Part shown: positions 35,424 through 42,873 of the stretch, piece after piece
Layout of the letters: every line of letters starts with the position of its first letter
Numbering within the stretch: the first letter of the stretch is position 1
Assembly (NCBI GenBank): GCA_028687545.1
Contig: JAQTZZ010000008.1
Location: forward strand, 81,861 to 145,860
Direction of reading: 5' to 3'
From: Candidatus Wallbacteria bacterium
GTDB lineage: Bacteria; Muiribacteriota; JAQTZZ01
Length of the DNA stretch: 64,000 nt
Position numbers and translations under genes: made by a program
Notes under the pieces: generated by a model
What the model saw: only the letters and a program-made list of their open reading frames with translations
What the model was told of the DNA's origin: nothing
Databases searched by the model: none

Positions 35424-36692
35424 ATGGATAGAATCCATTTCATAAGTCTGTTCCTGCCGGCAATGCTGGCACTCGTTCCGGCTTACTGCGAAACTCCCGC
35501 AAAAATCTCCTCTATTCTGGATTACGCACTTTCCCACAGCCCGGAATACAGGCAGCAAGAGATCGGGCACAGAGTCAGCCAGTTTCAGATTGATCTGTCT
35601 TACTATGCATACAAACCGCGACTCACAATTTCGGGTGACGACTCCCTAAACCGCAGCCTGTCCATTGCAGAGACGCTCACAGACGGCCTGAGCCTCAGCT
35701 ACGAAAAGAGCGAACAGCTGAACACTATAAACTCGAAAAGCAACACTCTGACCCTTTCTTCCGACATCCTGTCCAGCCTGACGGATTATAAGAAACGGAT
35801 CCTGGACCTGCAGCGGGAGGAAGAAATGATTTCGTTCACCAAGTCGAGAGAATCTTTCAAGCTCAAGGTCATCAACTCCGCATTCGGTCTGGTGCAGGAG
35901 AAAAAAAATCTGGCAGTTCAGATGGAATCGCAGGACCAATGGAAAAACAACTATGAATATTACAAAGCCAAGTTCGAGCTGGGATCCATCAACAAAATCT
36001 CCCTCCTGAATGCTGAGGTCAATTACCTCGACCAGGAGAACAGCGTCGATCAAAGTAAAAAATCATTGGACGATGCTATTGACCAGTTTAAAATCCTGAT
36101 CGGCTATCCCCTTTCCGACACACTGGAGATAAACCAGGAGCTGACCGCAGAAGCGTATGACTGGGTAAACATTCCCATGAATCCATCCTTTGACGTAAGG
36201 CTTTCCGACCTCTCTCTTGATCAGAAAAAGCTTCAGTTGAAATCCGCCCGAAACGACCTGCCCGGGGATTTATCCATGACCTCGACTTTCCAGAGCGGAA
36301 ATTCCAGGACTTTTTCCGGCAGTCTCTCGTATTCATTCTATCTTGGTGAGCAGAAAAACGCGGTCTCATATAAGGATGCAGATCTTTCTGTGGAACGGGA
36401 AGAACTTTCAAATCAGGAGAAAAAACAGAATTCAGAATCTGAGAGGAGGGAAATCGTACGGCGCTATGAGACTCTCAAACGCTCGCTGGAAGTTTCGAAG
36501 AAAAGGCTGGAGAGTGCCAGCGAGAACCAGGAATATGCCCGCATCGCCATTCAGAAAGGTCTGATTTCTTCCCTGGATCTGCAGGACGCACAGCAGAAGC
36601 TCACCAGCGCTCAGGTGGAACTCCTGAACGCAATCATCAGCTATAACAAGCTGAAATACGAGATCATCAATACATTCGGAGGCATCATCTGA
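35424..36692 (+). CDS. TolC-family outer membrane efflux protein
   Basis: 422 residues from ATG 35424 (preceded by GGAGGA). Signal peptide MDRIHFISLFLPAMLALVPA and two OEP repeats, each with long helices (ending in YNKLKYEIINTFG). It forms the outer-membrane duct of the tripartite pump. The bases 35429-35450, which encode the signal peptide start, match the end of the MITE at 10639 in 21 of 22 positions. The stop overlaps the next gene. Confidence 0.85.
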   Translation: MDRIHFISLFLPAMLALVPAYCETPAKISSILDYALSHSPEYRQQEIGHRVSQFQIDLSYYAYKPRLTISGDDSLNRSLSIAETLTDGLSLSYEKSEQLNTINSKSNTLTLSSDILSSLTDYKKRILDLQREEEMISFTKSRESFKLKVINSAFGLVQEKKNLAVQMESQDQWKNNYEYYKAKFELGSINKISLLNAEVNYLDQENSVDQSKKSLDDAIDQFKILIGYPLSDTLEINQELTAEAYDWVNIPMNPSFDVRLSDLSLDQKKLQLKSARNDLPGDLSMTSTFQSGNSRTFSGSLSYSFYLGEQKNAVSYKDADLSVEREELSNQEKKQNSESERREIVRRYETLKRSLEVSKKRLESASENQEYARIAIQKGLISSLDLQDAQQKLTSAQVELLNAIISYNKLKYEIINTFGGII

Positions 36693-38032
36693 GACTGTTC
36701 CTGTTCTTTTTATTATCGCCGTTGATAGTTTTTGCAGCTGAGACCATTACGCTGGAACGCAAAGCCCTGCTTCCGATTTTTCTGAACCTGGAAGGGGATC
36801 TGATCGCCAGCAGGGAACTTGAAATTCAGGTGCCTCCACAAATCTGGGCCAAGATAGATACAATGGTCGAGGAAGGCAAAGAGGTTAAAACAGATGAAAT
36901 TGTGGTGACCTTGAATGCGGCAGACATGATGCAGCGGCTGGACGGGATGAGTGTCGAGGTAGTGAATTTCCAGCTCGATACAGAAAAAACAAGAGCAGAC
37001 AAAGATGTGGAACTCTGCAAAAGTAAGGGGATGCTGGAGGCCGGCCAATACGGACTCGAGGTGCAGCAGCTGAGTTTCGATCTCACCAGGGCCGGTGCCG
37101 ATACCAGGGAGATTAGGAAAAATGAGCTGGATGTGAGTTCGCTCGACCTGCAGATCAGGTACACCAAAGACAAAAACAGCCTTGAGAACATTCTAAGAGA
37201 AAGGGGATTCTTTTCAGTTCTTGAATACAAGAACGACCTCATCACTCTGGACGGTCTGGAAATCGATCAGGAAATCCAGCAGATCGACCTGAAACTGCTG
37301 CGCTCAACTCCGTCTAAATTCGGCCTTTTCAAAGCCAGATGCCAGCTTGAAGAACAGGAGTCGAACCTGGAGCAATTGAAAAGAGAACAATCCTTCAAGG
37401 AAAAACAGAAGACTGTCGAGGAAAATTCCCAGAATGTTCAACTGGACAGGCTGTCCAGGCGCAGGGACCAGATGGCGGAGAGGCTGCAAAAGTGCCAGCT
37501 GAAAGCGCCCTGTTCCGGCATATTTCTGCACCCGGAAACAGGATGGAACGGAGATCTGGTTCCCGGAGCCCAGGTCTGGTCTTCTGAAAGCGTGGGATCG
37601 GTGATTGATCCGGCAGACCTTTTGATCCGCTGCCAGGTTCTGGAGCGGGACATCGAGAAAGTGGCTCTGGATCAGACCGCAGAAATAAACATAAACAAGC
37701 AGCATTTTTCCGGGAAAATCATCTATATCAGCAAACTGGCCATGCCGCTGATTCCAGGAATTAAAGCCTATGAGCTCAAGATCATGCCGGATAGCAGAAT
37801 CAATGCCCTGCCCAATCAGAAAGTAGATCTCAGAATTTCGGTGAAAACCCTCTCAAATGTATTTGAAATCCCGGTGGATCTCACCTGCAGGCAGGAAGAA
37901 AACGAGGGGCTGAAGCTGGATGGCGGAAAATTCTCCAGACTGATCAAGGAAAAAATCGTTTTCAGGGATTTTGACTATATTTATTATCAGGACGGATCTC
38001 TGCCGAAAAAGCTTTCAATCATAGCCGATTAA
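36689..38032 (+). CDS. Periplasmic adaptor (HlyD-like), probable CTG start
   Basis: 447 residues if translation begins at CTG 36689. That codon overlaps the upstream TGA (CTGA), has GGAGG 6 bp upstream, and begins a complete signal peptide, LRLFLFFLLSPLIVFAA. The next in-frame start, TTG 36722, would delete most of the signal. The mature protein has barrel-sandwich halves (DLIASRELEIQVPPQIW; LKAPCSGIFL), a coiled-coil hairpin and a beta barrel. Third adaptor module in the operon. Confidence 0.75.
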   Translation: MRLFLFFLLSPLIVFAAETITLERKALLPIFLNLEGDLIASRELEIQVPPQIWAKIDTMVEEGKEVKTDEIVVTLNAADMMQRLDGMSVEVVNFQLDTEKTRADKDVELCKSKGMLEAGQYGLEVQQLSFDLTRAGADTREIRKNELDVSSLDLQIRYTKDKNSLENILRERGFFSVLEYKNDLITLDGLEIDQEIQQIDLKLLRSTPSKFGLFKARCQLEEQESNLEQLKREQSFKEKQKTVEENSQNVQLDRLSRRRDQMAERLQKCQLKAPCSGIFLHPETGWNGDLVPGAQVWSSESVGSVIDPADLLIRCQVLERDIEKVALDQTAEININKQHFSGKIIYISKLAMPLIPGIKAYELKIMPDSRINALPNQKVDLRISVKTLSNVFEIPVDLTCRQEENEGLKLDGGKFSRLIKEKIVFRDFDYIYYQDGSLPKKLSIIAD

Positions 38033-38051
38033 GCGACAATCTGCAAATCAA

Positions 38052-38080
38052 TTGCATATTTTCCTCTCCTGGATTATACT
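38052..38080 (+). promoter_or_regulatory. Promoter of the STAS-domain gene
   Basis: TTGCAT (38052-38057), 17 bp, TATACT (38075-38080), 16 bp before the ATG at 38097. Confidence 0.72.
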
Positions 38081-38096
38081 TGAATTGCAGGTATTT

Positions 38097-38438
38097 ATGA
38101 AAATCAGCAAAGAATCTATTTCAGGTGTCACGATTCTGAAGATTGCAGGGGAATTCGACTTTCACAGTGAAATTGAATTCAACACCATCATCTCAGGCCT
38201 GACTTTTGAAGAACTGAAAAAAGTGATGCTGAGTATGGCTGAAATAGACTGGATTGACAGTTCAGCCCTCAATTCCATCATAGATCTTTACTGGAAAGTC
38301 AAGAAAATCAATGGAAGTCTCCTGCTTGCCGGCGTCAACCCCAGAATCGCTAAACTTCTGGCGATCACCAAGATCTGCACTCTGCTGGAAACTATCCCCA
38401 CTGAAGAAGACGCCCTGAAAAAACTGCAAAACATGTAA
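38097..38438 (+). CDS. STAS-domain protein (anti-sigma-factor antagonist-like)
   Basis: 113 residues that form one STAS domain: GVTILKIAGEFDFHSEIEF, then IDWIDSSALNSII with the Ser position phosphorylated in SpoIIAA/RsbV. Such proteins bind anti-sigma kinases. No kinase or sigma partner is adjacent, so its role is unknown. It lies after the efflux operon but has its own promoter. Confidence 0.87.
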   Translation: MKISKESISGVTILKIAGEFDFHSEIEFNTIISGLTFEELKKVMLSMAEIDWIDSSALNSIIDLYWKVKKINGSLLLAGVNPRIAKLLAITKICTLLETIPTEEDALKKLQNM

Positions 38439-38537
38439 TTTGCGATGGCGATGTTTCAGATAATCGCTCTTTCACTGAATGAAGTTTGTAAGTTAGTATA
38501 GTTTACTCGATTCAGGATTCAATACTCAGGGAACAAC

Positions 38538-40037
38538 ATGGAACTACTGGAACTTACTAAAACCCTGATCAGGGACGGCATTTCCTGTCCCAAGTATCTC
38601 TATCTTTACAAGCACTGCCATAATTACTGGCACACTGTTCCTTCCAGGGCGCAGAGGCTGCAGGAAGGACTGGAGGCTAAAACTTTCGCCAGAAAAATGT
38701 TCAAAGGCGGTGTGGAAGTTCCTCTCGATGTACCAATGGACGTAAGACTCCGCCTCACCACTGCCCTTGTCAATCGCGGAGCCACTGTTTTCGGCGGTGC
38801 TTTCGAGTCCGACGGGATTACTGTGGTCACCGATATATTGAAGCGGCAAAGAGGCAAAACCGAATTATATGAAGTAAAGTCAGCCGGCGAAATCAAAGGT
38901 TCTTATTACAATGATCTTGCGATCCAGCTCCATGTCATGTCCGGCTGCGGAATCAGGATCGATTCCGCATATCTCGTGCACATGAACAAAGAGTATGTCA
39001 GGCACGGAAATCTGGATTGCCGTGAACTTTTCACTCTAGTCAATCTGACCGGAGAGGCCAGACGGAAAACCCGCTATATCAGCAACAGGATACGGGAATT
39101 AAGACTCATATTGCAGGGGGGCATGCCTGAGATCGGGATCGGAGAGCACTGCGGCGAACTGGATGAATGCGAATTTTACAGATATTGCTGGGCTGATGTC
39201 CCGGAGGATTCGGTTTTCACCCTCAGGGACAAGGGCGCCAACAAATATGAACTGTATCGGAGCGGAATCCGGAAACTTTCACAGATTCCGGTTGAACTGC
39301 TCGGCGACAGGCAGAAAATGCAGGTCAGCCTGCATGCTTCCAGAGGCGAATACATCCAGGTGGAAAACCTGCGAAAATTTATCCGCTCGCTCTGGTATCC
39401 GCTGTATTTTCTGGATTTCGAAACCATGAGCGGCCCGATCCCGCTGTTTGACGGGACCAGCCCCCATCAGCGGATTCCATTCCAGTATTCACTTCACGGG
39501 ATTGTCAGGGAAGGAGCAGAGCCTTCCCATCATGAATATCTGGCTGAACCGGATCAGGATCCCAGAGCCGGACTGCTGGAATCACTGCTTTCCGCGCTTC
39601 CGGACGGAGCCTGCGTGCTTTCCTACAACAAGTCCAGCGAAATTCAGGTGCTGAAAGGGCTGGGCTTTGATTTCCCAAAGCACAAAAAAAGGGTTGCACG
39701 GATCAACGCCAGTATGCGGGACCTGATGGATCCCTTCAAAAACCGCGACTATTATCACTGGAAAATGATGGGCGGACTCTCGCTGAAATCGATTCTGCCG
39801 GCACTGGTGGATGATCTGAGCTACTCAGGCCTGAAAATCGCGGACGGCATGGCTGCGGCAGACGCCTATCAGCGGATGCGCAGGGCAGGACCTGAGGAAC
39901 TTTCGCAGATCAGGCGCGACCTTCTGGATTACTGCAAGATCGACTCCCTGGCTCTCCTCAGGATCTGGGAAAAGCTGAAAAAAATAGCGGATAGCGGGAC
40001 GAATAGACCTATTGACATGAAAAATGATGTCGGTTAA
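38538..40037 (+). CDS. DUF2779 protein: Cas4-like nuclease plus exonuclease-like domain
   Basis: 499 residues. The N-terminal half has a Cas4/RecB-like PD-(D/E)XK core (ELYEVKSAGEIKG, with ExK) and cysteines for an iron-sulfur cluster (CPKYL at the start; EHCGELDECEFYRYC at about 205-219). The C-terminal DUF2779 half has the DFETM motif of a DEDD exonuclease (YFLDFETMSGPIP) and a late Asp (LLDYCKIDSLALLRIW). The combination predicts a DNA or RNA processing enzyme. The target is unknown, and no CRISPR array is in this window. Confidence 0.82.
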   Translation: MELLELTKTLIRDGISCPKYLYLYKHCHNYWHTVPSRAQRLQEGLEAKTFARKMFKGGVEVPLDVPMDVRLRLTTALVNRGATVFGGAFESDGITVVTDILKRQRGKTELYEVKSAGEIKGSYYNDLAIQLHVMSGCGIRIDSAYLVHMNKEYVRHGNLDCRELFTLVNLTGEARRKTRYISNRIRELRLILQGGMPEIGIGEHCGELDECEFYRYCWADVPEDSVFTLRDKGANKYELYRSGIRKLSQIPVELLGDRQKMQVSLHASRGEYIQVENLRKFIRSLWYPLYFLDFETMSGPIPLFDGTSPHQRIPFQYSLHGIVREGAEPSHHEYLAEPDQDPRAGLLESLLSALPDGACVLSYNKSSEIQVLKGLGFDFPKHKKRVARINASMRDLMDPFKNRDYYHWKMMGGLSLKSILPALVDDLSYSGLKIADGMAAADAYQRMRRAGPEELSQIRRDLLDYCKIDSLALLRIWEKLKKIADSGTNRPIDMKNDVG

Positions 40038-40040
40038 GAT
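40012..40040 (+). promoter_or_regulatory. Promoter of tRNA-Val, overlapping the end of the DUF2779 gene
   Basis: TTGACA (40012-40017), 17 bp, TAAGAT (40035-40040). The -10 includes the TAA stop of the upstream gene. The tRNA starts 10 bp downstream. Confidence 0.75.
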
Positions 40041-40049
40041 ATGGAACAT

Positions 40050-40124
40050 GGGCGCTTAGTTCAGTGGGAGAACGCTTGCTTGACAGGCAAGAGGTCACAG
40101 GTTCAAGTCCTGTAGCGCCCACCA
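40050..40124 (+). tRNA. tRNA-Val (anticodon GAC)
   Basis: Cloverleaf with GGGCGCT/AGCGCCC acceptor, anticodon stem CTTGC/GCAAG, loop TTGACAG giving GAC, T-loop GGTTCAAGTCC, discriminator A and encoded CCA. Confidence 0.95.
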
Positions 40125-40275
40125 ACTCTTGAAAAATCTCTTTCACTTCGTTGCGCTCAATCTCAGTCCTGCGCCGTACCTTAAGTACGTCTTAGTCCTT
40201 CGATTTCGCGCGCCTCGCATCTTAGTGGTTAAAATGAGTTTAGCTTCTTAGATGTTTCAGGTTTCAATCATGCTG

Positions 40276-41322
40276 CTAATTCTCCTGCGTCAGCCTCTTC
40301 ACAATCTCGCTGATCAGCTGGTCTTTTTCTTCGGAAACCGTGCGCAGCGGGCTCCAGGACAGGAAAGCCTGCAGATCGGTCCCACCCCAGAGCGGGAACA
40401 CCAGGCCCTCAAACACCATTTCCGAGATGCTCTTGCGGATCTTTTTGTTCTGCACTTCCCTGGATAGCAGGACTCCTGTTTTCCTGCCGCTGCTCACTGC
40501 TTCAGAAATCATTGAGAAGGAATCCTCAGTGACCAGCACGGAATCAGCTAAAGAGAACAGCCCTGGCAGAGGGTTGTAATAATTCTCGTCTACAAATACC
40601 GAAAGTTCAGTCAGCGGATAATCAGAGGTGAATTTCTTGAGCTCCCTGGATACTTCCAGCGGAGTCCGCCTGGAAGTGGTAAGCAGGAGATGCAGCTTCA
40701 GCGCAGCCAGTTCCTGCAATATCGGCTGCAGGTCCGGCCAGTTCAGCTCATAATCCCTGCTGTCCCCTCCCACCAGAAGCGAAACCGCTTGTTCGCGGGG
40801 AAATTTTCTCAGCATGAACATTTTTTCCAGTTCCAGTCCGTGCTTCTCAGCCTTGACCGGCGAAACGACATTGAATCCAACCAGAAATCTCAACAGATTC
40901 AGCCGCTCGAAAAACAGGGTGTCGTGCTTGGGCAGCAGGATCAGGTCGAATGAATTGAAAAACAGCGGTTTAAGTATGTGAATCAGCTTGAGTTTAGGCA
41001 GCAGCCTGTGCAGGATCACAGCCAGAGTCGCTGTGGTGCTGCCTGTTTCAATCAGAAGTGAGAAGTTCTGGGCTTCAGAGAGAATCGTATCCGGGTCCTT
41101 AAAGAAAGCAGCCAGAGCTTTGTCAGGTTCCCAGAAAAAGTTTCTGATCTGATGCCAGCGGATCCTGTCAGGAATCATGTCGATCTTCCTCACCTCGTAT
41201 CCGCTGAGATAACCGCAACTGACAAGGTCGTCCGCCAGACCGATGCTCTGGTAGAAATGTCCCGGTTTCCCGTCGCTCAGGATCAGAGCTTTGTTCGCCA
41301 TCTGTTGTGCAGCCACAGCCAT
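40276..41322 (-). CDS. ELM1-like (DUF1022 family) protein
   Basis: 348 residues from ATG 41322 (AGGGAG 11 bp upstream), or 341 from ATG 41301 (MANKALILSDGKPGH), which better matches family N-termini. The opening LILSDGKPGHFYQSIGLADDL and SLLVGGDSRDYELNW are typical of the 'mitochondrial fission ELM1' family. Its bacterial members have a glycosyltransferase-like two-domain fold and often sit near lipopolysaccharide genes. Its overlap with the LpxL-type gene upstream supports an envelope role. Confidence 0.75.
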   Translation of the reverse strand: MAVAAQQMANKALILSDGKPGHFYQSIGLADDLVSCGYLSGYEVRKIDMIPDRIRWHQIRNFFWEPDKALAAFFKDPDTILSEAQNFSLLIETGSTTATLAVILHRLLPKLKLIHILKPLFFNSFDLILLPKHDTLFFERLNLLRFLVGFNVVSPVKAEKHGLELEKMFMLRKFPREQAVSLLVGGDSRDYELNWPDLQPILQELAALKLHLLLTTSRRTPLEVSRELKKFTSDYPLTELSVFVDENYYNPLPGLFSLADSVLVTEDSFSMISEAVSSGRKTGVLLSREVQNKKIRKSISEMVFEGLVFPLWGGTDLQAFLSWSPLRTVSEEKDQLISEIVKRLTQEN

Positions 41323-42137
41323 TGCTCAGGATACTCCCTGACGATTCCGGAAATCTCGTCATTACATGTCCGCAATATCGTTTCCTGATCCATGCCTTCG
41401 GTTCTCAAAGGCTCTCCTATCATCACCCTGAACTTGAAATAGCCTTCGCGGATTATAAAGGTGGGGATGATAGGAGATCCGTATCTCTGATGAAGAGCTG
41501 AAATCGAGGCAGGAGTCGAAGCCGGCAATCCCAGAAAAGGTACCATCAACCCCTGGTCTTTGGCGTCCTGATCCAGCAGTATCCCAAGGATACGGTTCCG
41601 CTTCAGCGCAAGTACCGCTTCCCTGAGACCGAAGCCCTTGGTGATCACTTCCATGCCGTGACAAGCCCTGAATTGATTTATCCGGTTGTCCAGCCTGCCG
41701 TGCTTCTGGGTCTTGACGATCGAGCTCAGCGGAAAACCGAGCAGCACCAAAGCCTGCCCCAGGATTTCCCAGTTCCCGAAGTGTGCGGTCAGAAGCAGAA
41801 CTCCTCTGCCGCCAGAAAGCGCGTTCCGAAAGTTTTCCAGTCCCTTGAATGCGAATCTCTTTTTGATGGTTCCCTTGTCCAGCGCAGGGATCTGTAAAAA
41901 TTCCAGCAGGACAAATGAAAGGTTGAGGTAACTCTTCCAGGCTGTTCTGAAATTTGCCAGCCTGGAGTTCGCAGAAAAAATCAGTTTCAGATTCCGCTGC
42001 GCGAGCATGAATCTCTTGAGGTTGGCAATAATCACGAACCCCGCAACTACCCGGGCGATAAAATGATGCAGCCAGAGCGGGGTTCTTCTGAGCAGAATTC
42101 CCAGTCCTGTCAAGAGTCTGGTAAAAAATAAATCCAT
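41283..42137 (-). CDS. Lipid A biosynthesis acyltransferase (LpxL/HtrB family)
   Basis: 284 residues. Transfers a secondary acyl chain to lipid A at the inner membrane. The catalytic H-x4-E is in LLTAHFGNWEIL, and FFTRLLTGLGILLRRTPLWL is the family-type N-terminal helix. The conserved LLDQDAKDQG and WLWLHNRWRT segments are present. This is direct evidence for lipopolysaccharide and therefore an outer membrane. Confidence 0.92.
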   Translation of the reverse strand: MDLFFTRLLTGLGILLRRTPLWLHHFIARVVAGFVIIANLKRFMLAQRNLKLIFSANSRLANFRTAWKSYLNLSFVLLEFLQIPALDKGTIKKRFAFKGLENFRNALSGGRGVLLLTAHFGNWEILGQALVLLGFPLSSIVKTQKHGRLDNRINQFRACHGMEVITKGFGLREAVLALKRNRILGILLDQDAKDQGLMVPFLGLPASTPASISALHQRYGSPIIPTFIIREGYFKFRVMIGEPLRTEGMDQETILRTCNDEISGIVREYPEQWLWLHNRWRTKL

Positions 42138-42144
42138 TCGCAGA

Positions 42145-42873
42145 TCAGCCTTTTTTGGGAAGGTAGAAGGTAGGGTTCACTGCCTTGTCGCGCTTGCGGA
42201 ATTCGAAATGCAGGATACCGTTCTGGTCCTGAGCCGACCTCTTGCCAACCACTCCGATCACCTGCCCCCTGGAAACACGGTCTCCCTTTTTTACAGTCTG
42301 TTTGTTGCTGTATGAATAAAAAAGCGTGTAAAAATCTTCGGCGTTCTTGATGATTGTGACAAGGCCGTAGTTTTCCATCTGCGAAGTAAAGATCACTTCT
42401 CCATCCATGCAGGATTTGAAAGCAGCATTGAGGGGCGCGGAAATCTCCAGCCCGTGGCACTCTGTTCCGCCCGCTTTTTCTCCGAATCCTGTCACAACCG
42501 GACCCTCAATCGGCCAGCTGAACCCTGTGAGAACGGCCGGATGATCTTCGGATGCGGAAGTGTCAGCTCTTGCTGCATTCTTCCCGTCAGCGGAAATCTT
42601 TTTCTCAGCTGGAGGAAAATAGATCTTCTGTCCGACTGTGATCGCTCTGGTGATTCCGTTGTATTCCTTGAGTTCCTTGAGGGTGTAACCATTATCTGCA
42701 GCAATCTGCCAGAGGGAATCCCCTTTGACTACGATGTGGTAATTGTTTGTGGAGGTTAAAGTGCGCTTGCTGCTGGGCGTCACTTTGATCAGATCTCTCG
42801 GGTTTCTGCGTGGGGATCGCTGGCAGCCCGGCAGAAGGAGCGAAACAATCAGAATCAGTATGAATTTCTTCAT
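42145..42873 (-). CDS. LysM lipoprotein with a degenerate LytM/M23 domain (NlpD-like)
   Basis: 242 residues. Lipobox LLPGC (Cys17), one LysM domain (about 44-88, HIVVKGDSLWQIAADNGYTL) and a LytM fold (about 118-237). The zinc ligands are largely lost: the usual HxGxD reads CHGLE (139-143), the YxHLS site reads YSYS, and of the final HxH only one His remains (LHFEF). Catalysis is therefore unlikely; such proteins in E. coli (NlpD, EnvC) activate amidases at division. Its start overlaps the HEAT gene stop. Confidence 0.85.
   Translation of the reverse strand: MKKFILILIVSLLLPGCQRSPRRNPRDLIKVTPSSKRTLTSTNNYHIVVKGDSLWQIAADNGYTLKELKEYNGITRAITVGQKIYFPPAEKKISADGKNAARADTSASEDHPAVLTGFSWPIEGPVVTGFGEKAGGTECHGLEISAPLNAAFKSCMDGEVIFTSQMENYGLVTIIKNAEDFYTLFYSYSNKQTVKKGDRVSRGQVIGVVGKRSAQDQNGILHFEFRKRDKAVNPTFYLPKKG

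Noticed and set aside
40125..40275. Possible terminator or RNA in the 151 bp after tRNA-Val
   Set aside because: I see a small GTACCTTAAGTAC palindrome but no stem with a T-run, so no feature can be supported.
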